64,000 nt of DNA from an uncultured Paracoccaceae bacterium. Lineage in GTDB: Bacteria; Pseudomonadota; Alphaproteobacteria; Rhodobacterales; Rhodobacteraceae. The stretch is taken from NCBI GenBank assembly GCA_947500775.1, contig CANMTD010000001.1, positions 124,001-188,000 of the forward strand. Reading direction: 5' to 3'. Shown here piece after piece: positions 49,387-56,390 of this stretch (positions within the stretch are counted from its first letter, which is position 1; every line of letters starts with the position of its first letter). The position numbers and the translations under genes are program-made. The notes beneath the pieces are model-generated. The model did no database searches. It was not told where the DNA came from and was given only the letters and a program-made list of their open reading frames with translations.

Positions 49387-50078
49387 GAGCGGTCGCCCAT
49401 CATTACAAGTGTTTCGGCGTTTATCGGAGCGGTTCTATCAGCTTCTAGCAGTCCTTCGTATATTCCGACAACGACGGCTCTGAAACCATCACGTTCCAGG
49501 CCCAAGTTATCCGCCAGATGTTTGATCGTTACCGGAAAAACCGCCGTCTTGAGGGCGGCTTCGAGCGCAGACATCCATCGCGCATCCTTGTGACGCCGGA
49601 AATCGAGATAGCGCTCCGCGTTCAAGGCCTCCGCCCGGGTGAAATCGGCATTGGTTATGAGCCGTACCTGATCAGCGAAGTCTTTGCTGATCGCTTCGCG
49701 GATGCACCGCAACTCCGACGTAAAGCGCATTCGCTTGACTTCTTTCTCAGGCTTCACAGCAATTGCAACGCGCTGACCGTCTTCAAACTGAACGAGGAAA
49801 TCAAAGAAGTGGTACTTTCGATGGTCTGACAGGTCCCTGTAAGTCACGAAGGGCGGCTGCTCCCACAGGTCGATCACATCATTGCCTGCCAGCAGCATGA
49901 ACAAAACGCGCTGCTCAAGCTTGCTTTCGAACTGGACAACGCGAGGCCTGTCCCAAGTTGGTAGCTGGACAACCACACCACCCCGAGAACTCGATTTCGA
50001 ACGCTTTGCAATCCGGCGGGTTGCACGGCTTGGTAGCGGTGCAACATCTGCACCGCAGTCAAAAATATCATCTTTCAT
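49383..50078 (-). CDS. tnsA: TnsA-like endonuclease subunit
   Basis: 231 aa. Restriction-endonuclease-like fold as in Tn7 TnsA, which nicks 5' ends so that transposition is cut-and-paste. Acidic residues Glu55 (ESKLEQRV) and Asp93 (FFDFLVQF) and Lys109 (AVKPEKE) line up, but the Gln/Glu expected two residues before Lys109 is Ala107, so nuclease activity is uncertain. C-terminal part (160-231) is a winged-helix-like domain for TnsC contact. Start at 50078 is the first ATG with sense; an upstream frame to 50243 crosses the likely regulatory region. ATGA overlap with tnsB. Confidence 0.85.
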   Translation of the reverse strand: MKDDIFDCGADVAPLPSRATRRIAKRSKSSSRGGVVVQLPTWDRPRVVQFESKLEQRVLFMLLAGNDVIDLWEQPPFVTYRDLSDHRKYHFFDFLVQFEDGQRVAIAVKPEKEVKRMRFTSELRCIREAISKDFADQVRLITNADFTRAEALNAERYLDFRRHKDARWMSALEAALKTAVFPVTIKHLADNLGLERDGFRAVVVGIYEGLLEADRTAPINAETLVMMGDRS

Positions 50079-50163
50079 TGTATGTTTGAGGCAGGCACAC
50101 CGCTTGATGACGGGCCCACCCCACCTTCTAATTTTCGTCGAGTTTGACAAAGTTCGACCGCTC

Positions 50164-50184
50164 TCGTGCCTCTGTGAGGCACGA
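50164..50184. promoter_or_regulatory. Perfect inverted repeat upstream of tnsA
   Basis: TCGTGCCTC-TGT-GAGGCACGA, 9-bp arms and a 3-nt loop, about 85 bases before the tnsA start. It may be an operator for the tns operon (the Ner-like repressor is encoded just upstream) or a hairpin protecting against read-through into the operon. Confidence 0.5.
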
Positions 50185-50218
50185 AACAGTTGACTTTGCC
50201 GATGTGTCGGGGGAAGAA

Positions 50219-50242
50219 GGTGGCGTCGGATCGTTATCGACA
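50219..50242 (-). repeat. Candidate right end of the Tn7-like element
   Basis: On the minus strand the sequence reads TGTCGATAACGATCCGACG, starting at 50242 and running into the tns operon. Tn7-like ends begin TGT, lie just outside tnsA, and are followed by repeated transposase sites; a TTTGTCAAACT word occurs inside. I found no matching partner end in the window, so this is a weak call. Confidence 0.25.
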
Positions 50243-50310
50243 CTTAGTTTACAGGCCTCGATGAGTTCCAGCTCTCGGGGCCTTACTTCTTCATACTGAT
50301 CTCTTTTAAA

Positions 50311-50595
50311 TCATGCCGTTGCCCCTTTTGCCCGATAGCGCTTGGGCCAAAGCTCCTGTGGGCTTTTGCCCAACTCAGATGCAATAGCCTCTTGAATGCG
50401 ATGCGACCTGCCGTGTCCCATCGAAACGACAGACACTGTGCTCTGTGCGAGACCAAGTGAACGGCTCACCTTGGCGAGCGAACTTCCCGCCAACCGCAAC
50501 TCAAACTTGATTCTCTCATGTTTACGAAGATCGGTTACTGTTGGCCGGTACATAAGTTGCGCCCTCATTGTCGCTAGATTTACTTTTATTGGCAC
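50311..50595 (-). CDS. Ner-like winged helix-turn-helix regulator
   Basis: 94 aa. The C-terminal EAIASELGKSPQELWPKRYR is the hallmark of phage Mu Ner / Nlp (SfsB) proteins, with a helix-turn-helix before it (SSLAKVSRSLGLAQSTVSVVS). Ner controls the switch of Mu transposition genes, so this protein probably represses the tns operon downstream on the same strand. The start at 50595 has no strong RBS; Met10 or Met15 are alternatives. Confidence 0.8.
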   Translation of the reverse strand: MPIKVNLATMRAQLMYRPTVTDLRKHERIKFELRLAGSSLAKVSRSLGLAQSTVSVVSMGHGRSHRIQEAIASELGKSPQELWPKRYRAKGATA

Positions 50596-50807
50596 GAGGC
50601 AGCGGGAAAGTCAATTTATCTGTTTAATTTCATATGTTTACATGAAAATATAGTTGTGGAACATATTATAAGATGTTCGGAAATACGCTTGCATGCGTAG
50701 CATTTCTTGACACAGTTTGGGGGAGATGGAGGAGAGTGACCTTGAGACTGAGCACTTGCAAATTCAAAGGTTAGCGCTTCGTAGGCATCCTTGATGACCA
50801 AAATCAT

Positions 50808-51266
50808 TTGCACTTCCACGCATTTGAAGACGTCCGGAAATCATACAAATTGTGCTCCGATCACCTGTCTTTAGCCCGAATCCATGGCGTAACGCCCCGT
50901 CTCGTCAGGAAGATTATGGAATTAGCGGGGATCGATTACCTGAGAGCGCTATTCGTCCGTTATGAGCACGGCGAACAAATATCTGACATTGCCAGCAGCA
51001 TCCGGATGCACCCTTCCAGCCTTTCAAAACAAATCAGAGAAGCTGGCTACAAAATCTGCCGTGGAAGACGCAGGCCTAAACTTACTCAGAGTCAGATCTC
51101 TAGAGCCGTGCATGAACGAACAACCATCAACGCGGTCGCTCGCAAACTGGAAGTTCATTGGGAGACAGCGAAAAAGGTACTGGTGGAAAATGGGTTTCTA
51201 ATGAAAACGGACGCTGAACAAGGGGCACCGTACTCGATTGCCGCCGCACCCATTGATACGTCGTAG
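50808..51266 (+). CDS. Unrecognised HTH-rich protein
   Basis: 152 aa from a TTG. Two helix-turn-helix-like segments, QISDIASSIRMHPSSLSKQIREAG (about 57-80) and TINAVARKLEVHWETAKKVLVENG (about 105-128), suggest a DNA-binding protein with tandem HTH units, as in transposon or integrase accessory proteins. No better start codon is in frame, so the N-terminus is uncertain. Codon use is like the island. Confidence 0.5.
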   Translation: MHFHAFEDVRKSYKLCSDHLSLARIHGVTPRLVRKIMELAGIDYLRALFVRYEHGEQISDIASSIRMHPSSLSKQIREAGYKICRGRRRPKLTQSQISRAVHERTTINAVARKLEVHWETAKKVLVENGFLMKTDAEQGAPYSIAAAPIDTS

Positions 51267-51416
51267 AGGTGATTTCGGTCCATTCCTGCCTTAGGCAGGT
51301 CTGGTACACCGCCCCCTTTCTTACCCGCCTGCATTTGGCGGCTCTGAGCCAAGAGAGATCAATGCTGACTTGAATGCTACAGAAGGTTCGCCTACGTCAG
51401 CTGCCGATAATCTGTT

Positions 51417-51937
51417 TTGGAGCCAGTCGTGCTAAAATGTCCGGAAGACGCTTTCAACTTGCTCGAACGATTAGGTGCACCACCACGATTGATAAAACAC
51501 CTCGAATTGGTTGGGGAAGTCGGCGGTGAGTTCATTTCAAAGCTCGATGACCTTGGGGTTCAGTACGATAAACTCTTCGTTCAAGTCGGCATTGCGGTAC
51601 ATGATGCGGGCAAAATCGTTCACCCCACCGAGCTTGAAAAAGGCGGCAACCTGCATGAAGCCGCAGGTGAAAAGTTGCTTCTAGAACATGGGGTTGACGC
51701 CAAAATCGCTCGGTGCTGTCGGAGCCACCCAGCATGAGTGCTTCGTTCGAAGAGCTTATAATCGCGCTTGCTGATACATTGTGGAAAGGTTCGCGAGCAG
51801 CCGATCTGGAACTACAAGTTATCGATAGCGTTGCGGCCCGGCTGCAGACTGATCGATGGGACTTGTTTCAGACTCTCGATATCTTCTTCGAGGAAATCGC
51901 CGCTGATGGAGATGAACGACTATCTCGAAGCATTTGA
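51417..51937 (+). pseudogene. HD-domain phosphohydrolase-like gene, frameshifted
   Basis: The first 106 codons resemble the front of a small HD hydrolase (GIAVHDAGKIVHPTELEKGGNLHEAAGEKLLLEHGVD, with the HD pair) and stop in frame at 51737. Another frame from about 51720 continues with SFEELIIALADTLWKGSRAADLELQVIDSVAARL, which is how such proteins end, to 51937. One base lost or gained near 51710-51735 explains both. Either inactivated cargo or a sequencing error. The metal-binding HD is intact in the first half. Confidence 0.6.
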
Positions 51938-52205
51938 GTTACATTCGGCCCATTGCTACCATTGGCCGTTGGTTCTGGATACTGCGGTGCGGCCCGTCAT
52001 CGCAGTCATTCGCTGCAACTGCGAAACTAGGTGACGGGTTAAGTCACACATCGCGGATACCAATTAGAGCCTATTATGACGTGGCCGAACGCGGCGTTGC
52101 TAGAAGTAATTTGTAGCTCTAATAGTGCTGCCGCATGGACACTCGTCCGGCTCTCGCGCATGATTAAGATCAAGCAGATCAATCAAATAAGCCGTTTGGC
52201 TCCAG
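51938..52205. other. Gap before the GHKL gene
   Basis: 268 bases, no gene with coding character seen. AT-rich. Probably the promoter region of the GHKL/receiver set; no clean -35/-10 pair is visible. Confidence 0.4.
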
Positions 52206-54512
52206 ATGGCTGGCGGATCATACTGCGCGACCAAAAGGTTAGAGAAGAAGTTGAAACAACTAGAAATTCAATCAAAGATTGCAGCAGAAGCGTCCAAAGA
52301 TTCGCCTGACTATGCTCTTATCGAACGGCTCAGCGGTGAGCTTGTTGATCTTGACCCTGAACGCGTACGCTTCTCGGTCGACGCAGGTCACATTCAACGC
52401 CTGGGTTTCGAACTTGTTGCCAAGCAGGATACGGCTCTCTCTGAGCTAATCAAGAACTCGTACGATGCAGATGCAACCCACGTTTCGCTGACATTCACCG
52501 GACGCGGCGAGGAAGGTGGTACTTTAGTAATCACAGACGATGGCGTTGGGATGACTCTAGATGTCATCCGAACAGCTTGGATGCGCATCGCTACGGAGTC
52601 AAAGGTTGGAACTCGGCACTCTGAGAAGTTCAATCGAACCTATGCCGGAAGGAAAGGAATCGGTCGCTTTGCAGTACAAAGACTTGGCAAGAATCTTGTG
52701 CTAGAAACAAGCGTTGCAGGTGCTGACGAAGGCATCAGAGTAACTTTCGATTGGGACAATGAGTTCACGCCGGGGCGTAGCTTGGGAACGGTGTTCAATT
52801 CAATTGAAACCTTCTCTAAGGAAGTAGAGGCTCATGGAACAACGCTGAAGATCCTCGATTTGAGAGATGCTTGGAAGGATGCAGCAATCCAACGGGTATG
52901 GAAAGCGGTACTCTTGCTTCAGCCTCCATTCCCAATCTCTTTAGTAAGCGATGTGGGTTCAGCTCCCAAGCTTGATCCGGGGTTTCGGGTTACAATCGAT
53001 GGTAACGCGCTTTCTGATGTTCCAGAAATGTCGATTGAAAAGACGTTTTTATCTAATGCGTTGGCGACAATTTCTGGAACTATCGATGAAAAAGGCGTTG
53101 CTAGAGTAAACGTAGTTTCAAAGACTCTCGGGTTGAACGAAGATTTGGTACTAGAAAACCGGTTTCTTCTGACAGGTGAGTTATCTTTTACGACGAAATA
53201 TTTTCTTTACGACAATGAATACCTAGTTGGTATAAACCAAAGAGCTGCTGGTCAAATGGGGCGGCAGTTTGGTGGCGTTCGGATTTATCGCAATGGGTTC
53301 AGGGTACTTCCTTATGGTGAGCCAAACGACGATTGGCTTAAGCTAGATTACGATACAGCCAGAAGAAGCGTCTTGGTGGTTGCTTCGAACCGAAACCTTT
53401 TTGGCCATGTTGAGCTGTCCGAAACAAGAAATATTCTGTTTGAGGAGACCGCCAGCCGCGAAGGTTTGATGGAGAACGACGCTTTTGCTGAACTCCAAGA
53501 ATTTGTGCATGGTGCGGTGGTATGGGCAGCGCAAAATATCGCATCTGTACGTGGGCGGAAGACATCGGCACATCAGCCAGGTTTCGAGTCCATACTCCGA
53601 AAACCTTCCGCAATAATTGCAGACCTGAAGGAGAAGCTCAAAAGCAAACCGGAAGACGACGATCAGGGTCAGGAAGATGACGAAGATACTGTTCTGGAAG
53701 AACTCGAGGAGCTTGCGGAAGAGGTTAAGAAGTATGAAGAAACGGTCGAGGAAAAGAACCGCGCCTCGATGGAATATGAGCAAATGCTTAGGCTACTTGC
53801 CTCGTTAGGTCTGTCCGTCAGCGTCTTTGGCCATGAAATAATCGGTGCACAAGATGCCATGAAAGCCCGCCTACAATTGTTGAAGCGGGCGATTGCAAAA
53901 CTGGAGAACTCCCAGGTTGGAGAGAGTATCGAAGCGAATTTTGGAGAGTTAGAGGCAAGCAGCGCTCGCATATTCGATGTTGGTGGGTATGTATCGGGAT
54001 TGGTTTCTAGTACGGAAAGCAGGGAGTTAGACTCGCTTTCGGTCAAGGGCGGAGTCGAACGCTTCAAGGGCCAGTTCAAAGACTATCTTCAAAAGCAGAA
54101 TGTCTTAGTTAGTGGAAATGTTGATCCAATCGGACTGCGCACGCTTCCGATGCACAAGAGCGAATTGGATTCCGTTCTGCTAAACTTCTTAACTAACTCG
54201 ATTAAGTCACTTCACCTTTCAAAGGTTGATGAAAGGAAAATCGCAATCAATGCTAAGCGCGAAGGACGTTTTGCTGTACTGTCCTTTGAGGACAATGGCC
54301 TAGGGATCCCGACCGACCGTTGGGATCGGGTCTTCGACGCTTTCTACACGACAACGTTCTCCGCTGATGAAGACGTCCTGTCCGGTCCCGGAACAGGCCT
54401 TGGACTTAAGATTGTTTCTGACATCGCGATCAACTATGGCGGGTATGCTAGGGTCGTGGACGCCTCTGAGGGGTTTTCATGCAAAATTGAGTTTGCGGTG
54501 CCTGCGGGCTAG
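52206..54512 (+). CDS. Double-GHKL protein: Hsp90-like ATPase module plus histidine-kinase-like module
   Basis: 768 aa. Module 1 (about 52-260) is a GHKL ATP-binding fold like MutL/Hsp90/MORC: N-box ELIKNSYDADA (Asn84, Asp87/89), DDGVGM (111-116) and the glycine lid GRKGIGRFAVQRLG (148-161). A long middle (260-470) is followed by an acidic coiled coil (about 490-535) and LGLSVSVFGHEI, where His543 is a candidate phospho-acceptor. Module 2 (about 650-765) is a histidine-kinase-type ATPase: FLTNSIKSL, FEDNGLGIP and GPGTGLGLKI. No membrane helix. The downstream receiver protein is its likely partner (10-base gap). The start is uncertain; the ATG at 52206 has no good RBS. Confidence 0.85.
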   Translation: MAGGSYCATKRLEKKLKQLEIQSKIAAEASKDSPDYALIERLSGELVDLDPERVRFSVDAGHIQRLGFELVAKQDTALSELIKNSYDADATHVSLTFTGRGEEGGTLVITDDGVGMTLDVIRTAWMRIATESKVGTRHSEKFNRTYAGRKGIGRFAVQRLGKNLVLETSVAGADEGIRVTFDWDNEFTPGRSLGTVFNSIETFSKEVEAHGTTLKILDLRDAWKDAAIQRVWKAVLLLQPPFPISLVSDVGSAPKLDPGFRVTIDGNALSDVPEMSIEKTFLSNALATISGTIDEKGVARVNVVSKTLGLNEDLVLENRFLLTGELSFTTKYFLYDNEYLVGINQRAAGQMGRQFGGVRIYRNGFRVLPYGEPNDDWLKLDYDTARRSVLVVASNRNLFGHVELSETRNILFEETASREGLMENDAFAELQEFVHGAVVWAAQNIASVRGRKTSAHQPGFESILRKPSAIIADLKEKLKSKPEDDDQGQEDDEDTVLEELEELAEEVKKYEETVEEKNRASMEYEQMLRLLASLGLSVSVFGHEIIGAQDAMKARLQLLKRAIAKLENSQVGESIEANFGELEASSARIFDVGGYVSGLVSSTESRELDSLSVKGGVERFKGQFKDYLQKQNVLVSGNVDPIGLRTLPMHKSELDSVLLNFLTNSIKSLHLSKVDERKIAINAKREGRFAVLSFEDNGLGIPTDRWDRVFDAFYTTTFSADEDVLSGPGTGLGLKIVSDIAINYGGYARVVDASEGFSCKIEFAVPAG

Positions 54513-54522
54513 GGGAAACAAT

Positions 54523-55620
54523 ATGTTCAAAGGTATTTTTGTTGATGATCGTGACGAAGTCTATGCTGAGCTTCTGTCAAACGACGACATCAACTTTGTC
54601 TACCAAGGCTTGCAGGAAATCATGGAGCTACGAACGATAGTCTTGGACGCCAATCCAGACATTGTCGCTCTAGACTATCGATTGGATCAACACCTTAACG
54701 GTTTTCCGGCATCAAAAACCTTCAAAGGTGGTCCGTTGGCGCAGCTACTTCGGGACGCTGCCATAGAAAATCCAGAGCTTGATTTTCCAATTATTCTCGT
54801 CTCTTCGGAAAACAACATACGGCAAATATTTAATCCTGATAAGACGGCTCATGATCTCTTTGATGAGGTTATGATTAAGGAAGAGCTCCAAGAATCAACC
54901 GACCTCGCCATGAGGAAAATGCTGGCACTTTGCGAGGCCTATGCAACACTGCGTGGAATGGGGGGAGAATACCACCTCTCTCAGATGGTAGGGCTCCCAG
55001 CGGATAGCTTGGACATCGTCGACCATCAAGAATTGGTGCAAGCCGTAGAGGGAGCAAGCGCACCGCATATCGTCAGTCGAATTTTCTCAAAGTTGCTTAT
55101 TGGTCGTGCAGGATTGCTGATCGACGATGCCGAACTTTGCGCACGATTTGGCGTCACACTGGAAAACGCAGAAATCGCGTCAGCAGCGCTTAACGAAGGC
55201 GGAGTCGAGCACTATTCAGGCCTGTTTTCATCTGATGACAGGCGTTGGTGGGCGCATCAGGTTGATGCATTCCTTGTCTCAGTGTTTGGGAAGCGCGCAA
55301 CCGGATTACCAAGCTCTGTGCGTGCCACAATGCTTGAAGAACGGTTTCACACTGGCTTTCAGCCAGCACGTTCAACATGGATTGAGGGGGATGAGGGGGC
55401 AAATGAACTGATTGCTTTTGCTTGCTCCTGCTGCCGACGGGGCACAGAGTTACGACACTCGTTAGCAGTTTATGAACCACCACAGCCGAGCTTCATTGCG
55501 AGACGTCGCTTGTGTTGGGACTGTGTCCAAACAGATAACTACAAGACTGGTCAAAATGCCTTTGAAATTCAAAAAAGTGATCAAGCTCTAATTCCAAAGA
55601 TTTTGGCTGCTAGACAGTAG
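54523..55620 (+). CDS. Response-regulator protein with unknown zinc-ribbon-bearing output domain
   Basis: 365 aa. Complete receiver domain: Asp8/Asp9 pocket (FVDDRDEV), phospho-acceptor Asp51 (VALDYRLD), Ser95/Ser96, and Lys119 (VMIKEEL). The receiver contains a longer alpha/beta loop than usual. The output (about 140-365) matches nothing I know: helical, with a Cys cluster CSCC (301-304) and CWDC (331-334) 27 residues later, probably a zinc site. It is not a DNA-binding or c-di-GMP type that I recognise. AGGGGA precedes the ATG; an upstream frame to 54367 lies within the kinase gene. Confidence 0.82.
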   Translation: MFKGIFVDDRDEVYAELLSNDDINFVYQGLQEIMELRTIVLDANPDIVALDYRLDQHLNGFPASKTFKGGPLAQLLRDAAIENPELDFPIILVSSENNIRQIFNPDKTAHDLFDEVMIKEELQESTDLAMRKMLALCEAYATLRGMGGEYHLSQMVGLPADSLDIVDHQELVQAVEGASAPHIVSRIFSKLLIGRAGLLIDDAELCARFGVTLENAEIASAALNEGGVEHYSGLFSSDDRRWWAHQVDAFLVSVFGKRATGLPSSVRATMLEERFHTGFQPARSTWIEGDEGANELIAFACSCCRRGTELRHSLAVYEPPQPSFIARRRLCWDCVQTDNYKTGQNAFEIQKSDQALIPKILAARQ

Positions 55621-55631
55621 TTTGGAAACTC

Positions 55632-56327
55632 ATGACAGTTGTCACGGCAAAAGAGGCGAGCGCCGCCCTCAGTTCTATTTCAGCCGCACTCTCAGAAGTC
55701 GGTATTTTGGACGGCACTGGGATAACTGCCCTCTCGCGGATCGTAGGTGAACTGCGAGGTGGTGGTGAGAGCCTTGTATGGGGTTATGAGGTCGACCGGG
55801 GCTTGCCAATCAAGTTTATCGAGACGTCTGACGCAAACTCGAACCCAGTGGCACCGTCCATTGTTGTTGAAATGGTTAACGTCGATCAATCGGAGGGGAA
55901 GGCAATGGCTTTTAGCGCGCTTTGCGCTGCGATCGAATTTGATCACATCTATGACGATCGGCCTTCACCACGTTGGCACTTGGATCTTGCAAACCAAAAA
56001 ACTGACGGCAGTTGGCAGCCTGGCCCAATGACGCATTTGCAATATGGCGGGCATCTCCATCAGAATCGCGATTTGGATTGCTTCCTCAAGGTTCCTCGTT
56101 GGTGCCATCCGCCTATGGAGGTTGGGCTTCTGTGTGAAATTGTTGCGGCGAATTTTTTCGAGGAGCAATGGCTTCAACTGAGAGAAATGCCGAGCTGGAA
56201 CGACTCCATCTGCAGGCTCCAAAAACTCTGTTTGACAGACTACGCTCAAAAACTGAGTTCAAGCCTCAACCAAAGTTCCCGCAGCGCATTGCACTCTATG
56301 TGGGCTCAGGATTGGAATAAAAAATAG
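55632..56327 (+). CDS. Unrecognised third protein of the GHKL/receiver set
   Basis: 231 aa, start 12 bases after the receiver gene stop, same strand, so likely the third gene of one operon. Distinctive motifs are PRWHLDLAN (about 113-121), GPMTHLQYGGHLHQ (about 131-144) and PRWCHPPMEVGLLCEIVAANFF (about 155-176), with conserved-looking His, Cys and Glu. No signal peptide or membrane helix. I do not recognise the family; no function can be claimed. The intact frame suggests selection as part of the set. Confidence 0.75.
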   Translation: MTVVTAKEASAALSSISAALSEVGILDGTGITALSRIVGELRGGGESLVWGYEVDRGLPIKFIETSDANSNPVAPSIVVEMVNVDQSEGKAMAFSALCAAIEFDHIYDDRPSPRWHLDLANQKTDGSWQPGPMTHLQYGGHLHQNRDLDCFLKVPRWCHPPMEVGLLCEIVAANFFEEQWLQLREMPSWNDSICRLQKLCLTDYAQKLSSSLNQSSRSALHSMWAQDWNKK

Positions 56328-56390
56328 CTTTGTTGATGCTTTTGTCTTGGAGGCCAAGCTTAAACAAAAAAAGCACGACGCCTCTGAATG

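Noticed and set aside
52076-52309. 78-codon frame overlapping the start of the GHKL gene
   Set aside because: Overlaps the larger gene in a different frame, with no RBS and no family resemblance.
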